The notes below the pieces were generated by a model that saw only the letters and a list, made by a program, of their open reading frames with translations, had not been told where the DNA came from and made no database searches. 64,000 nucleotides of DNA from Halofilum ochraceum. GTDB lineage: Bacteria > Pseudomonadota > Gammaproteobacteria > XJ16 > Halofilaceae. A program made the translations under genes and the position numbers. Positions 40,846-52,122 of the stretch are shown one piece after another. The stretch is from positions 434,001-498,000 of the forward strand of contig NZ_LVEG02000001.1 in NCBI RefSeq assembly GCF_001614315.2, read 5' to 3'. Position 1 is the stretch's first letter. Every line of letters begins with the position of its first letter.

Positions 40846-43800
40846 ATGCGCGCGCTCATCGACGCGGCTTTCGCCCGCACGCGGCTCGTCGGCCTCGCGC
40901 TGATCGCCATCCTGATCGCCGGCGCGCAGGCCTACACGAACATCCCGCGCGAGGCCGAACCCGAGGTGACGATCCCGACGGCCTACGTATCGCTGATCCA
41001 CGAGGGCATCTCGCCCACGGACGCCGAACGCCTGCTGCTGCGCCCCATGGAGCAGGAACTGCAGTCCATCCCCGGGCTCGAGGAGATCCGCTCGGTTGCG
41101 GGCGAGGGCTACGCCACGCTGACCCTCGAGTTCGACGCCGGTTTCGACCCCGACGCCGCCCTGCGCGACGTGCGCGAAAAGGTCGACATCGCCCAGAGCG
41201 AGCTGCCGGCGGCAACCGAAGAGCCCCGGGTAACCGAGGTCAACACCGCACTGTTCCCGGTTCTCACCGTCGCCCTGTCCGGCTCGCTGCCCGAGCGCGA
41301 CCTGGTCGCGCGTGCCCGCGAACTGCGCGACGCGCTCGAGGGGCTCGGGCCGGTGCTCGAGGTCGATCTCGCCGGTGATCGCGAGTCCGTGCTCGACGTC
41401 GTGGTCGATCCCAACCGCCTGCAGGCCTACGACCTGTCGTTCGACCAGGTGGTCAACCGCGTGCAGCGCAACAACCGCCTGGTCGCGGCGGGGGCCGTGG
41501 AATCGGCGGCCGGCAACATCGGCGTGAAGGTGCCCGGCGTGATCGAGACCTACGGCGATGTCCAGGCCTTGCCGTTGAAAACCGCCGGTGACCGGGTGGT
41601 GACGTTCGGTGACGTCGCGCGCATTCAGCGTACGTTCAAGGACCCGAACGGCTTCGCCCGCGTGGACGGCGAGCCGGCGATTGCGCTCGAGGTCAAAAAG
41701 CGCGTGGGGGCCAACATCATCGAGACCGTGGAACAGGCACGCTCGGTGATCGCCCGGCACCGCGAGTCGTGGGGCAGCAGCGTCCGCGTGGACTATCTGC
41801 AGGACAAGTCGGAGCAGACGCGCCAGATGCTCGGCGACCTGCAGAACAACGTCATCACGGCGGTCTTCCTCGTCATGGTGGTCGCGATCGCCGCCCTGGG
41901 CGTGCGTCCGGCGCTGCTGGTGGGTATCGCCATCCCGGGCTCGTTCCTGGCCGGCATCCTGGCGATCGCGGCCTTCGGCTACACGCTCAACATTGTCGTG
42001 CTGTTCAGCCTGATCCTGGTCGTGGGCATGCTCGTCGACGGCGCCATCATCACGGTCGAGCTCGCCGATCGACGTCTGCGTGCGGGCCTCGATGCAGGCC
42101 GTGCCTACGCCGGCGCCGCCAAGCGCATGGCCTGGCCGATCATTGCCTCGACGGCCACCACCCTGGCCGTGTTCGTGCCATTGCTGTTCTGGCCCGGCAT
42201 CGTCGGCGAGTTCATGAAGTACCTGCCCGCCACCGTGATCGTCACGCTCGGGGCCTCGCTGTTCATGGCCCTGGTGTTCGTGCCCGTGCTGGGTGCAGCG
42301 ATCACGCGGCGCGACTCGTCCGGGGAGAACGCAGAGGTGGCGGGCACCCCAGACGATGACGACGACGAACCGGTGGACGCCGCCGACAGCTACTACCGCC
42401 TGCTCAACGCGCTGCTGTCGCACCCGGGCAAGACGCTGCTCGCGGCGAGTGTCTTGCTCGTGGCGACCTACGGCCTCTATGGCGTATTCGGTCGCGGCCT
42501 CGAATTCTTCCCGGATGTCGAGCCCGACACGGCCCAGGTCGAGGTGCGCGCGCGCGGCAACCGATCGGTCTACGAGCGTGACGCGATCGTGCGCGAGGTT
42601 GAACAGCGCCTCGCGGGCCTCGCCGGGGTCGAGAGCCTCTATGCACGTACCTACGGCAATCGCGGCGCCTCGCGCGACCGCGCGGCCGATCTGATCGGCA
42701 CGCTCCAGCTCAACTTCGCCGACTGGGACGAGCGCCGCCCGGCCGATGCCATCATTGCCGAGGTGCGCGAACGCACCGACGATCTCGCGGGGATCATCGT
42801 GCAGGTCCAGGAGGCGGCCGCCGGTCCGTCGGCCGGCAAGCCGATCCAGATCGAGGTCGGCGCGCCCGATCCGGGCCACCTCGCCGCCGCGGTCGGTACC
42901 ATCCGCGAGGCGATGACGCAGGTCGGCGGGTTTACCGACGTCAGTGACAGCCGGCCGCTCGAGGGCGTCGAATGGCGCCTGAGCGTCGATCGACAGCGCG
43001 CAGCGCGCCTGGGCGCGGACGTGTCGCTGCTCGGCCAGGCCGTGCAGCTCACGACCAACGGCATTCTCCTCGGCGAGTACCGCCCGGAGGACGTCGACGA
43101 CGCCGTGGACATCCGCATCCGGTTCCCCTATGAATCGCGGACACTGGAGCGCCTGCGGACCCTGTACGTACCGACCGAGGCCGGTCAGGTGCCGGCGGAG
43201 CACTTCGTGCACTTCGAGCCGGCGCAGCCGACCGGCACCCTGAACCGGGTGGACGGCCGGCGCGTGCTGACCGTCGAGGCCGGCGTCGCCGACGGACTGC
43301 TGGCCGATACGCAGACCCGCAAGCTGCAGGCGGCGCTCGGGGAGGCCGATCTCCCGCAGGCCGTGTCCGTGCGCTTCAAGGGCCAGAACGAAGACATGCA
43401 GGAGGCGAGCCGCTTCCTTGTGCAGGCCTTCGTGGCGGCCGTCTTCCTCATGCTCGCGGCCCTTGTCACCCAGTTCAACGGCTTCTACCAGGCATTCGTC
43501 GTGCTCAGCGCGATCGTCTTCTCGACCGCCGGCGTCCTGCTCGGCCTGTTGGTCACGGGGCGGCCGTTCGGCGTCGTCATGGGCGGCATCGGTGTGATCG
43601 CGCTGGCCGGTATCGTCGTCAACAACAACATCGTTCTGATCGACACCTACAACCGCCTGCGTGCGCGCGGCCTCGAAGCGCGCGATGCCATCCTGCGCAC
43701 CGGTATGCAGCGCCGGCGCCCCGTCCTGCTGACCGCGCTGACGACGATCCTCGGTCTGATGCCGATGGTGCTCGGACTGAACGTCGATCTGCTCGGGCGT

Positions 43801-44001
43801 GAGATCGCCGTCGGCGCCCCCTCGACGCAGTGGTGGACCGCCCTGTCGAGCGCGATCGCCGGCGGTCTCACCTTCGCCACCGCGCTGACGCTGTTGCTGA
43901 CACCCTGTCTGCTCATGCTGGGGGCGAATGCGCGCAAGCGCCTGACCGCTGCACATGATGGCGACACCCGGAAAACCACACATCAGGAGCCAAAGCGCTG
44001 A
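40846..44001 (+). CDS. RND-family efflux transporter
   Basis: The 1051-residue pump has the RND layout: TM1 near residue 15, a large periplasmic loop, TM2-6, a cytoplasmic linker, TM7, a second loop and TM8-12. TM4 has the proton-relay segment VVGMLVDGAIITVE. The linker between halves contains a run of five Asp (GTPDDDDDEPVDA). The second half repeats the fold with GIGVIALAGIVVNNNIVLID. Sequence style (REAEPEV, EVDLAGDRE) is of the HAE1-like group that pairs with GbsR. The gene follows the adaptor by 5 bases. Confidence 0.9.
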   Translation: MRALIDAAFARTRLVGLALIAILIAGAQAYTNIPREAEPEVTIPTAYVSLIHEGISPTDAERLLLRPMEQELQSIPGLEEIRSVAGEGYATLTLEFDAGFDPDAALRDVREKVDIAQSELPAATEEPRVTEVNTALFPVLTVALSGSLPERDLVARARELRDALEGLGPVLEVDLAGDRESVLDVVVDPNRLQAYDLSFDQVVNRVQRNNRLVAAGAVESAAGNIGVKVPGVIETYGDVQALPLKTAGDRVVTFGDVARIQRTFKDPNGFARVDGEPAIALEVKKRVGANIIETVEQARSVIARHRESWGSSVRVDYLQDKSEQTRQMLGDLQNNVITAVFLVMVVAIAALGVRPALLVGIAIPGSFLAGILAIAAFGYTLNIVVLFSLILVVGMLVDGAIITVELADRRLRAGLDAGRAYAGAAKRMAWPIIASTATTLAVFVPLLFWPGIVGEFMKYLPATVIVTLGASLFMALVFVPVLGAAITRRDSSGENAEVAGTPDDDDDEPVDAADSYYRLLNALLSHPGKTLLAASVLLVATYGLYGVFGRGLEFFPDVEPDTAQVEVRARGNRSVYERDAIVREVEQRLAGLAGVESLYARTYGNRGASRDRAADLIGTLQLNFADWDERRPADAIIAEVRERTDDLAGIIVQVQEAAAGPSAGKPIQIEVGAPDPGHLAAAVGTIREAMTQVGGFTDVSDSRPLEGVEWRLSVDRQRAARLGADVSLLGQAVQLTTNGILLGEYRPEDVDDAVDIRIRFPYESRTLERLRTLYVPTEAGQVPAEHFVHFEPAQPTGTLNRVDGRRVLTVEAGVADGLLADTQTRKLQAALGEADLPQAVSVRFKGQNEDMQEASRFLVQAFVAAVFLMLAALVTQFNGFYQAFVVLSAIVFSTAGVLLGLLVTGRPFGVVMGGIGVIALAGIVVNNNIVLIDTYNRLRARGLEARDAILRTGMQRRRPVLLTALTTILGLMPMVLGLNVDLLGREIAVGAPSTQWWTALSSAIAGGLTFATALTLLLTPCLLMLGANARKRLTAAHDGDTRKTTHQEPKR

Positions 44002-44224
44002 GATTGAAGGGCAGGTACTCGATTGTTCCGTGGAGATGTATCGATCCTGCACTTGCCCGTGTCCCTGGCGGGGTCGATGTAAACCACGGGGCGGCCCGCG
44101 TCGGTCTACGGGGCCGGGTGAGCCCAAGGGCAGTCATTGAATGCGCGGGACGTCGATTGAATGGCGCATGGGGTTCGTGCTTTCTGCGGAGATGTCGGCC
44201 AACCTAAAAGCACAAGGACAACCC

Positions 44225-45245
44225 CATGCGCGTGACCAAGGTATGCCGTCAGTTGACGGGTGTCGAGTCCCTGTATGCCAGCAATGTGGAGCTGAGCGAG
44301 CGCGGGCTGGCATTTTTCGTTCGCCGGCGCTGGCGCAAGCCCTGCTGCGGCGGCTGTGGCCGCCGTGGGCCGGGTTATGACCGGCGCCCGCAGCGCTACT
44401 GGCGTCACAGTGGAGCAGGTGCCGTGGGCCTGCCATGAGAGCCGGTTCACGTACGCGCCGGAGGAGCTCACCGCCTATCTCGCTCAATCGCTGGATTTTA
44501 CGGCGATCACGCGACTTCAGGGGCTGAGCTGGCGCGCGGTTTCCGGGATTGTCAGGCGCGTGGTGGCCGAGCGCGTACCGTGTGCCCTGCTGTCGGGGAT
44601 GCGCGCGATCGGCGTGGACGAGTTCAGCTACCGCAAGCGCCACCGCTATCTCACGGTGGTGGTCGATCACGACAGTCGTCGGGTGGTGTGGGCGGCCAAG
44701 GGCCGCGGCGCCGATGCGCTGGCGGGGCTGTTCGAGCATCTGGGCGAGGCCGGCTGCGCGGCGATCGAGTCCGTCACGATGGACATGGCGGGTGGCCACA
44801 AAAAGGCGGTGCGCGAGCACCTGCCGCATGCGCGCATCGTCTTCGACCAGTTCCATGTCCAGCGTCTGGCGAGTGACGCCGTGGACGCGGTGCGCCGCGA
44901 CGAGGTCCGCGCGGCCGGGGACGAGGCCACGGTCCGGGTGATCGAGCGCAGCCGCTATGTGCTGCGCAAAAGCCCGTGGAACCTGAACCGGCATGAGCAG
45001 CAGAAGCTGGCCGACATCCAGGCGAACAACCGGCGCCTTTTCCGCGCACGATCCGTGAGCACAAGGAACGGATACTGGCCTACATCAAGGATAGGTTGAC
45101 CAATGGTTTCGCCGAAGGGATCAACAACCGCTTACGCGTGATCGCCCGACGCGCCTATGGATTTCACAGTGCCGAAGCGTTGACCTCAATGTTGTTCCTG
45201 TGCACCGGTGGCGTGGAGCTCGAACCGCCGCTACCGACCCACTGA
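44225..45245 (+). pseudogene. ISL3-family transposase, frameshifted
   Basis: The frame begins MRVTKVCRQLTGVESLYASN with the zinc-binding CCGGCGRRG of ISL3 transposases. A shift near 44420 leads to the frame SRFTYAPEELTAYLAQSLDF and the catalytic region AIGVDEFSYRKRHRYLTVV, then VTMDMAGGHKKAVREHLP and FDQFHVQRLA. Another disruption near 45050 leads into FAEGINNRLRVIARRAYGF and a normal stop. An internal segment of about 100 residues before the last block appears missing. It is inactive. It lies between the RND pump and the lipoprotein hydrolase. Confidence 0.82.
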
Positions 45246-45321
45246 AAGGTCAGGAGAGACATGAAGTTTGGAATTGGGTGCCACTGACCACCAGGACTGA
45301 CGCGCCCTGGCGGCGCTGCGA

Positions 45322-46581
45322 CTACTGCGTCATCAGCAACCGATGCAGCCGTTCGACAAGACGGGGGTCGTGCAGGAGTGCGCTGTGTTGTGCGCGGAAA
45401 CCGAGGACGCGGTCGGCCTCGTCCTGGAGTTCGAGCGAGAGCTGGCTCGACAGCGGTACGACCCCGTCCCCGGGTTCATCGGGCAGGAATGAGAAGAAGA
45501 GGTGATACCGGGTCGCCGCCGGCCAGTCCCGCTGGTGCAGGTTGGCCACGAATTCGCTTGCAGGGACGAGATCGCGCCACGCGGGGATGACCAGTGGCGA
45601 GTATTCGACGCCGGTCGCGGCACTGTCGAGCCCCATCAGGGGGCTGTTGATCGTCACCACTAGGGGAATCCGGAAGCGGGCGGGCGCCGCGGCGTGGTCC
45701 AGCACCAGGTCCCGTGTGATCAGTCCACCCATGCTGTGGGCGACGATAATCACCTCCTGGAAGCCGTAGCGCGCCTGCAGTTCGGTCAACGCCTGTCGCA
45801 GGTAATCGGAAACCGGGTCCAGCGGCAGGCCGCTCGCGTACTGGAGTACCCAGGGCTGGAATCGTTCGTGGTCCAGTGCCGTGATGACGGACTGGAAATC
45901 ACGCGCGGTTCCCTCGATCCCGTGGACGAAGAGGACCGGTGTCTTGTCCGGGCTGAACTCTTCCAGGCGCACGAGGCCGCCCAGCCGGCGTTCGATGTGA
46001 TCGAGGGGACGCCAGAAGCCGAGCCGAGCGTTCGCGCGATCGAACAGGGGGTCGTCCAGCGCAACCCGTCGTCCCAGGTTCAGATCCGCCCCCCGGATGT
46101 CGATCGGCGCTTGTTCGGGACCGTCGACCGCTATGGGATCCGATACCGTCAGGGTGGAGATTTGGTGCGGTTTTCCGGGCTCCACGTGCAGCGTTTTCGG
46201 CCGGCTCTTCTCGTCGCTGACATAGGCGGCCGGTTCGCTCGCTTGGTAGTGGCCGTCGTCATTGCTGTCGCTGAACGCGCCGAGTACGTATCGGCCCGGA
46301 AGCACGTGGAATACGTAGCGCCCGGAATCGGATATGGCGTAGCGTCCGGTCAACTCGTAGCCGTCGCGCGTTTGTTCGTAGAGCACCGCGTACGTCGGAC
46401 CCTGCGTTGCCTGGGTCTCGATCTGCCCCCGGATTGTCGACCGGTTTTCGACGTATCCTGCCTGCTCGCTGCTTTCCAGCAGCGTACAGGCTGTCGTTGA
46501 CGCCACGCAGGCAAGCGCTGCCGCCAGCGTTGCAAGTTTCCGAGAACGACTTGATCCGGCACAACGCAGATTCAGGGACAT
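45322..46581 (-). CDS. Alpha/beta-hydrolase lipoprotein (lipase/esterase-like)
   Basis: The 419-residue protein has a signal peptide with the lipobox-like STTAC at about residue 32, so it is probably membrane-anchored. After an extracytoplasmic N-terminal beta domain comes an alpha/beta-hydrolase core. It has LFVHGIEGTARDF (oxyanion region), the nucleophile elbow VAHSMGGLI (Ser near residue 286), the DEPGDGVVPL Asp and a late His, HSALLHD. The substrate is not evident. It is a single gene, convergent with the ISL3 remnant. Confidence 0.82.
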   Translation of the reverse strand: MSLNLRCAGSSRSRKLATLAAALACVASTTACTLLESSEQAGYVENRSTIRGQIETQATQGPTYAVLYEQTRDGYELTGRYAISDSGRYVFHVLPGRYVLGAFSDSNDDGHYQASEPAAYVSDEKSRPKTLHVEPGKPHQISTLTVSDPIAVDGPEQAPIDIRGADLNLGRRVALDDPLFDRANARLGFWRPLDHIERRLGGLVRLEEFSPDKTPVLFVHGIEGTARDFQSVITALDHERFQPWVLQYASGLPLDPVSDYLRQALTELQARYGFQEVIIVAHSMGGLITRDLVLDHAAAPARFRIPLVVTINSPLMGLDSAATGVEYSPLVIPAWRDLVPASEFVANLHQRDWPAATRYHLFFSFLPDEPGDGVVPLSSQLSLELQDEADRVLGFRAQHSALLHDPRLVERLHRLLMTQ

Positions 46582-46992
46582 TGCTTTTCCTCCTCGCAGG
46601 TCACGGGGGAATTATTGTTGAAAGTGGTGCACGGAGGGATTTGAAAGAGGCGGCGTATCCGGCTGGAATGGAAGTGCGAGCAACCAACCAGCCGAAAACG
46701 ATACGCCATGGACAACGATACCCACGAAGCCGATTCGGGGCCAGTTCCGGAGACCGGGGACGCGCTCACGGAGGTGCTGCGCCGCCCAGGCCTGAAACTG
46801 TCCACTGAAACGGGACCGCTTCAACCCGTCGTTCGTCGCGCGTCATCACCAGACCTCCATCCGAGAAAGGGAGACGTCATGATCGCGCGTAAAGATCAGT
46901 CCAGGAACGTGCGTTCGCAGTTACGCGTACCTGTTGACCCTGTTCATTCTTCACGTTGCCGGCACCGGTTGATCGGGCTCCCTGCATGGCCA
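46582..46992. other. Intergenic region upstream of lipase and downstream of pagL
   Basis: Two short frames occur here, on the minus strand at 46612-46824 and on the plus strand from 46879 behind AAAGGGAGACGTC. Neither continues into a recognisable protein. No other feature is supported in this 411-base gap. Confidence 0.35.
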
Positions 46993-47541
46993 CTAGAACC
47001 CGGAGCCGATCTCCACAGCCAACAGGTCGACGCCGGGATTGCTGTCGTAGATGCCAGCGTTGGACGTGTGCTGCATCCGGGCACCGATGTACCAGTCCGG
47101 ATTGGATTGCCAGCGCACGCCAATATGGCTTGTGAACTCGAATGGACCGCCGAGGTTGCGGTTATCGCTCTCGTAGTTGGAGAACAACGTCGGCTGGATT
47201 CCGAGTGTGAGTCCCCAGTTCGTCCACGGCAGCGGATATTCGAGGGTGGGACCGAGTGCGAAGACGACGGCATGATCGTTGTCGCCGCTCCAGTAGCTGA
47301 GCGCGGTCTCCCAGCGCGCGGTGCCACCCGCCGGAAGGTACGGCAGCACGTACTCCTCTAGGAGTGGCGCAGGCCGGCGGACGTAGAATTCCGCCGTATT
47401 CACGCTCTCGCCGGCGGCGGTGCGGACTCCGGCCTCGTACCCTGAGGTATTGGCCTCGACGTTTTTACCCGCAGCCCATGCCGGGTCCATCGCGACGGTG
47501 AGCAGCGCGAACAGGATCGGTTGTATCCCCTGGAGGGTCAT
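46993..47541 (-). CDS. PagL-like lipid A 3-O-deacylase (acyloxyacyl hydrolase family)
   Basis: The 182-residue precursor has a signal peptide (residues 1-24) and an eight-strand barrel pattern. The C-terminal active-site segment is MQHTSNAGIYDSNPGVD, in which His-x-Ser-Asn matches PagL. The family's catalytic Glu position is Asp here (NPGVD). The last residue is Phe, the outer membrane signal. PagL removes an acyl chain from lipid A. It overlaps the preceding efflux outer-membrane gene by 4 bases (ATGA) and is the last gene of that operon. Confidence 0.85.
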   Translation of the reverse strand: MTLQGIQPILFALLTVAMDPAWAAGKNVEANTSGYEAGVRTAAGESVNTAEFYVRRPAPLLEEYVLPYLPAGGTARWETALSYWSGDNDHAVVFALGPTLEYPLPWTNWGLTLGIQPTLFSNYESDNRNLGGPFEFTSHIGVRWQSNPDWYIGARMQHTSNAGIYDSNPGVDLLAVEIGSGF

Positions 47542-48995
47542 GATGGTTCATCAGTCTCCGCGGTCTTGTCATTCGACGCGCTGGCGTCATCCGACCAGCC
47601 ACCACCCAGTGCCTTGTAGAGACTGGCCGTGGCCGTGAAGCGATCCCGGATCGCCTCGGTTACGGCCAGCTCGGCGTCCAGCAGACCGCGCTGGGCATCG
47701 AGCACTTCGATAAAGCTCGTGTAACCGCTCTCGTAGCGCCGCCGCGCGATTGCAAGATTGTCCTCGAGGGCCTGGACCTGGCGCCGCCGGGCCGCGAGTC
47801 GCTCGCCGGCGGCCTCATAGAGCGTTAGGGCGTCCCGGACTTCTTGGAAAGCGGTCCGAACCGTGCGCGCATAGTTGATTTCCGCCTGCTCCTTCAGCGC
47901 CTCGGCGGTGTCGACCTGTGCTCGAATGCGGCCGAAGTCCACCAACGGCGTCAGCAGGGAACCACCGATACTCCAGGTGCGCGCGTCCGCCGAGAACAGA
48001 TCACCGGTCTCCGCGGCGCGGGTACCGATCAGCGCGTTCAGGTTCACGCTTGGATACCACTCGGCCCGGGCCGCGCCGATATCGGCGTTGGCCGCCATCA
48101 GATTCCCTTCGGCGGACCGGATGTCGGGACGACGTTCCAGCAGTTCCGACGGCAGGTGGTCAGGCCGCCCTTCGGGCAGACGGATCTCTTCAAGCGGCGT
48201 TCCCTCGGTACTGCCCCGGCGGGCATTGATGATCTCGCGCGGGCTGCCGCCGATGAGCACTGTCAGGGCGCTCTCGAGCCGATTGATCCGTTCGCGGATC
48301 GGGGGAATCCGCGCGCGGGTGGTCTCGAGTTCGGCCTCGGCCTGGCGCAGGGTGAGGCGGCTGGTTTCGCCGCCTTCGTAGCGCGCGCGTTCGATCTCCA
48401 GGCTGCGTTCGCGCGAGTCCACGGTGCGTTCGGCGATCCGCAACTGGCGCTCCGCGGCCCGCAGTTCGAAGTAGGTGGTCACCACATCCGTGATCACCGA
48501 CAGGCGAACCGCCTCCCGCGTGAACGCCGACTCCAGCAGCCGGCCTCGCGCGGCCTCGGTCGCGCTGTCCAGTCGCCCCCAGAGGTCGAGTTCGTACGCG
48601 AGCGAGCCGGCGATGCGGAAGTCGTTGCCGACCCCGCCGGGGCCGGTGGCCGCGGCCGCTTGGCTCGTGCGCTGGCGTGTCGCGTCCGCCTGCAGATCAA
48701 GACTCGGCAACTGCTGCGCCTCGCTGAGACCGAGTCGGGCGCGCGCTTCGCGCACCCGGGCCGTCTGTTCGCGCAGATCAAGGTTGGCGCTCGTGGCCCG
48801 CGCGACCAGCGCCTCGAGGGCGGGGTCGTCGTAACGGCGCCACCACTCGGTCCAGTCCTTGCTCTGCTCCGCCGGGGGCATGGCCTGGTCCTGCCAGTCT
48901 TCAGGCAGATCCAGGTCCGGGCGCTGATAGTCCGGGCCGACCGAACATCCGGCCAGGAACGCAATGGCGCTGAGTGCGGACAGAAAATTACGCAT
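47538..48995 (-). CDS. RND outer-membrane factor, NodT/OprM family lipoprotein
   Basis: The 485-residue protein has a lipobox, FLAGC, at about residues 13-17, then [14 protein letters not shown] typical of the family start. Two OEP repeats follow with [12 protein letters not shown] and [21 protein letters not shown] in the first, and [21 protein letters not shown] and [18 protein letters not shown] in the second. It forms the trimeric channel of a tripartite pump. Its ATG lies within the end of the pump gene (ATGCGTAA), an 8-base overlap. Confidence 0.9.
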   Translation of the reverse strand: MRNFLSALSAIAFLAGCSVGPDYQRPDLDLPEDWQDQAMPPAEQSKDWTEWWRRYDDPALEALVARATSANLDLREQTARVREARARLGLSEAQQLPSLDLQADATRQRTSQAAAATGPGGVGNDFRIAGSLAYELDLWGRLDSATEAARGRLLESAFTREAVRLSVITDVVTTYFELRAAERQLRIAERTVDSRERSLEIERARYEGGETSRLTLRQAEAELETTRARIPPIRERINRLESALTVLIGGSPREIINARRGSTEGTPLEEIRLPEGRPDHLPSELLERRPDIRSAEGNLMAANADIGAARAEWYPSVNLNALIGTRAAETGDLFSADARTWSIGGSLLTPLVDFGRIRAQVDTAEALKEQAEINYARTVRTAFQEVRDALTLYEAAGERLAARRRQVQALEDNLAIARRRYESGYTSFIEVLDAQRGLLDAELAVTEAIRDRFTATASLYKALGGGWSDDASASNDKTAETDEPS

Positions 48996-51900
48996 GGCCG
49001 TTGCCCTCCTGACGCCGGTTCTTCAGCCAGGTCGTGAAGTCTTCGAACAGGCGGTAGAACAGCGGCACGAACACGAGCGCGAGCGTGCTCGCCATGAGCA
49101 TGCCGACCACGGCGACGGTGCCGATCTCCTGGCGGCTGGCGGCGCCGGCGCCGCTGGCGAACATCAACGGCAGGGTGCCGATGATGAAGGTCATGGCCGT
49201 CATCATGATCGCGCGGAAACGCTGCCGGGCGGCCGCCCGGGCTGCTTCGAAGGAACTCATGCCGGCTTTACGGTTCTGGGCGGCGAACTCGACGATCAGG
49301 ATCGCGTTCTTCGCGGCCAGTCCGATCAGTACCAGCAACCCGACCTGGAAGTAGATGTCGTTCGGGAACCCGCGTATGAACGCGCCGAGGGCCGCGCCGA
49401 GCACGCCGAAGGGTATCGCTGTCGCGACGGCCAGCGGCAGTGTCAGGCGTTCGTATTGCGCGGCCAGGATCAGAAAGACCATCAAAAGGCCAAGCGCGAA
49501 CGCGAGGCCACCCGCGCCCGCGGCGGCCTCGAGCTGGAAGGCCTCGCCGGTCCAGCCGAGCAGGGTGTCGCGGTCGTCGCCGAAGGTCTCGGACATGACC
49601 GTTTCCGCCGCCGCCTTCGCCTCGCCCGTCGTGTAGCCCGGGGCCGGGTCGGCCATGAACTTGGCGGCCGGGTAGACGTTGAACCGGTTGAAAATATCCG
49701 GTCCGGTCTCGCGCTCGAGTGAGACGAGAGAACTGACGGGGATCATCTCGCCGTCACTGGAGCGGACGAACACCCGCCGCAGATCGTCGGCTCGATTGCG
49801 GAAATCGGCTTCCGACTGCAGTTTGACCTGCCAGTTTCGGCCGGAGAGCGTGAAATCGTTGACGTAAAGGGCCCCGAACGTGCTCTGCAGGGCCTCGAAG
49901 ATCCCGTCGATGGGTACGCCCATCGCCTTGGCCTTCTCGCGATCGACGTCGGCCGAATAGCGCGGCACGCTCGTATCCAGCGTAATCCGCGCATTGGTGA
50001 TCTCCGCGCGCTCGTTCGCGGCCCGTACCAGACGTTGGCCGAGGTTGTGAAGTTCATCGGCGCTGGCGCCACCGCGCGCCTGCAGATAGCCCTCGATGCC
50101 ACCGGTCAGCGAGAGGCCCTGGATCGGTGGCGGCACGAAGGAGATCACGCGCGCCTCGGGTATCGATTGCCCCATGCCCATGATGCGCCGGGCCATCGAC
50201 GCCGCGTCCTGCCCGGCGCCCTGGCGCTCGTCCCAGTGGGCCAGGTTGACGAAACCCACGCCGGCACTCGTGCGTTGTGAGGAAGACATGATGTCGAAGC
50301 CGGCGAAGGCCGTGAACTCATCGACCTCGTCCATCGCGAGCAGGCGCTCGGAGATCTCGTCGCGTGCCGCTTTGGTGCGGCCGAGCGCCGACGATGGCGG
50401 CAGGTTGTAGGCGACGAGTGCGACGCCCTGGTCTTCCTGGGGCACCAGGCCCGAGGGCAGTCGATCGAGCACGAACAGGGTGGCGGCGATCACGGCCGCG
50501 AACAGGGTGACGCCGATCACCGTATGGCGGAGCAGGAATCCGACCGCGCTGACAAATGCCGATGTGATCGCCTCGAAGCCGCGATTGAACCACTGGAATG
50601 GCTTTGACGGCGCGCTCGCTTGCCGGTCCAGCAGCAGGGCGCACATGGCGGGCGTCAAGGTCAGTGCCACGACCCCGGAGATCACGACCGAGACGGCGAT
50701 CGTGACCGCGAACTGCCGATAGAGTTCGCCGGTGAGCCCACCCAGGAACGACACGGGCGCGAAGACCGCGACCAGCACGAGGGTGGACGACACGACGGCC
50801 CCGGCGACCTGCCCCATGGTCTCGACCGATGCGTCGCGCGCGTTCACCCCCTTTTCATGCATCAGGCGTTCGACGTTCTCCATCACGATGATGGCGTTAT
50901 CGACGACGATGCCGATCGCGAGCACCAGCCCGAACAGGGTCAGCAGGTTCACCGAGAAGCCGAGCGCCTGCATGCCGGCGAACGTGCCGATCAGGGAAAC
51001 CGGTATGGCGGCGACCGGAATCAGCGTCGCCCGCAGATGCTGCAGAAAGACGAACGTCACCACGACGACCAGGGCTACGGCGATCAGCAGCGTGATCAGG
51101 ACTTCCTGGATCGAGATTTCGACGAACTCGGTCGTGTCGTAGGGGATGGTGTACTCAAGGCCCTCGGGGAAACGATCCTCCATCGACTGCAGTGCCGTAC
51201 GCACGTTCGCGGCCGTTTCAAGCGCATTGGCACCGGGCTGGAGATAGACGCCGACGGGTACCGCCGGTTGGCCGTTGTAGGTCGCCGAGAAGCCATAGTC
51301 CTGCGCGCCGAGTTCCGCGCGTGCCACGTCCCCGAGGCGCAGGGCTTCACCCTCGTTGTCAGCGCGCAGAATAATGTCTTCGAACGCGTCCGCGTCCGAG
51401 AGCCGCCCCGAAGCGGAGACCGTGAAGGTGAACGCCTGGTCCTCGGGCGCCGGTTCCGCGCCGATGCGTCCGGCCGAGAACTGCGCGTTCTGTTCGCGGA
51501 TCGCGGCGGCGACATCCGACGGTGTCAGGTCATACTGTGCCAGGCGGTCCGGACGCAGCCAGACGCGCATCGAGTAGTCCTGGGCACCGAACAGCGAGGC
51601 GTTGCCGACACCGGGCAGGCGCACGAGTTCATCGATCACGTTGAGCAGCGTGTAGTTGCTGATCTCGACCGTGCCCATGCTTTCGTCCGGCGAGTACAGC
51701 GCCGGGACGAGCAGGATGTTCGTGGAACGGGCCTCGACCCGCACGCCCTGGTCGCGCACCGATTGCGGCAGCCGCGCAGTCGCGGCCTGGACCTTGTTGT
51801 TGACGTTGATGGTCGCCTGGTCCGGATCGGTCCCGAGGGCGAACGAGACGGTGATCTGGAGCGTACCGGCATCGGTGCTGGTTGACTCCATGTAGAGCAT

Positions 51901-52122
51901 GTCGTCGACACCGTTGATCTCCTGTTCTAGGGGCGCCGCCACGGTGTCGGCGATCACCTCGGAACTGGCACCAGGGTAGCTCGCCTCGACGACGACCTGG
52001 GGCGGGACCACGTTCGGGTACTGTTCGACGGGCAGGGTGCGCAGGGCGGCTGCACCGGCGATCACGATGATGATGGCGATGACCGACGAGAGGATCGGCC
52101 GATCGATGAACAGTCGCAGCAT
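48988..52122 (-). CDS. RND multidrug efflux pump, AcrB/MexF-like (HAE1)
   Basis: The 1044-residue transporter starts [16 protein letters not shown] and has the AcrB-family layout. The TM4 segment is [18 protein letters not shown], where AcrB has the Asp-Asp proton relay pair; here the second is Asn. The docking and porter domains are complete. It overlaps the adaptor by one base (TGATG) and the outer-membrane factor by 8. It exports hydrophobic compounds from the periplasm by proton antiport. Confidence 0.9.
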   Translation of the reverse strand: MLRLFIDRPILSSVIAIIIVIAGAAALRTLPVEQYPNVVPPQVVVEASYPGASSEVIADTVAAPLEQEINGVDDMLYMESTSTDAGTLQITVSFALGTDPDQATINVNNKVQAATARLPQSVRDQGVRVEARSTNILLVPALYSPDESMGTVEISNYTLLNVIDELVRLPGVGNASLFGAQDYSMRVWLRPDRLAQYDLTPSDVAAAIREQNAQFSAGRIGAEPAPEDQAFTFTVSASGRLSDADAFEDIILRADNEGEALRLGDVARAELGAQDYGFSATYNGQPAVPVGVYLQPGANALETAANVRTALQSMEDRFPEGLEYTIPYDTTEFVEISIQEVLITLLIAVALVVVVTFVFLQHLRATLIPVAAIPVSLIGTFAGMQALGFSVNLLTLFGLVLAIGIVVDNAIIVMENVERLMHEKGVNARDASVETMGQVAGAVVSSTLVLVAVFAPVSFLGGLTGELYRQFAVTIAVSVVISGVVALTLTPAMCALLLDRQASAPSKPFQWFNRGFEAITSAFVSAVGFLLRHTVIGVTLFAAVIAATLFVLDRLPSGLVPQEDQGVALVAYNLPPSSALGRTKAARDEISERLLAMDEVDEFTAFAGFDIMSSSQRTSAGVGFVNLAHWDERQGAGQDAASMARRIMGMGQSIPEARVISFVPPPIQGLSLTGGIEGYLQARGGASADELHNLGQRLVRAANERAEITNARITLDTSVPRYSADVDREKAKAMGVPIDGIFEALQSTFGALYVNDFTLSGRNWQVKLQSEADFRNRADDLRRVFVRSSDGEMIPVSSLVSLERETGPDIFNRFNVYPAAKFMADPAPGYTTGEAKAAAETVMSETFGDDRDTLLGWTGEAFQLEAAAGAGGLAFALGLLMVFLILAAQYERLTLPLAVATAIPFGVLGAALGAFIRGFPNDIYFQVGLLVLIGLAAKNAILIVEFAAQNRKAGMSSFEAARAAARQRFRAIMMTAMTFIIGTLPLMFASGAGAASRQEIGTVAVVGMLMASTLALVFVPLFYRLFEDFTTWLKNRRQEGNGHA

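Noticed and set aside
40288..44127. Very long open frame on the minus strand (about 1280 codons)
   Set aside because: It is the antisense shadow of the adaptor and RND pump genes. High GC removes stop codons, and its composition (many Gln, His and Arg) is not protein-like. The sense frames have complete family motifs.
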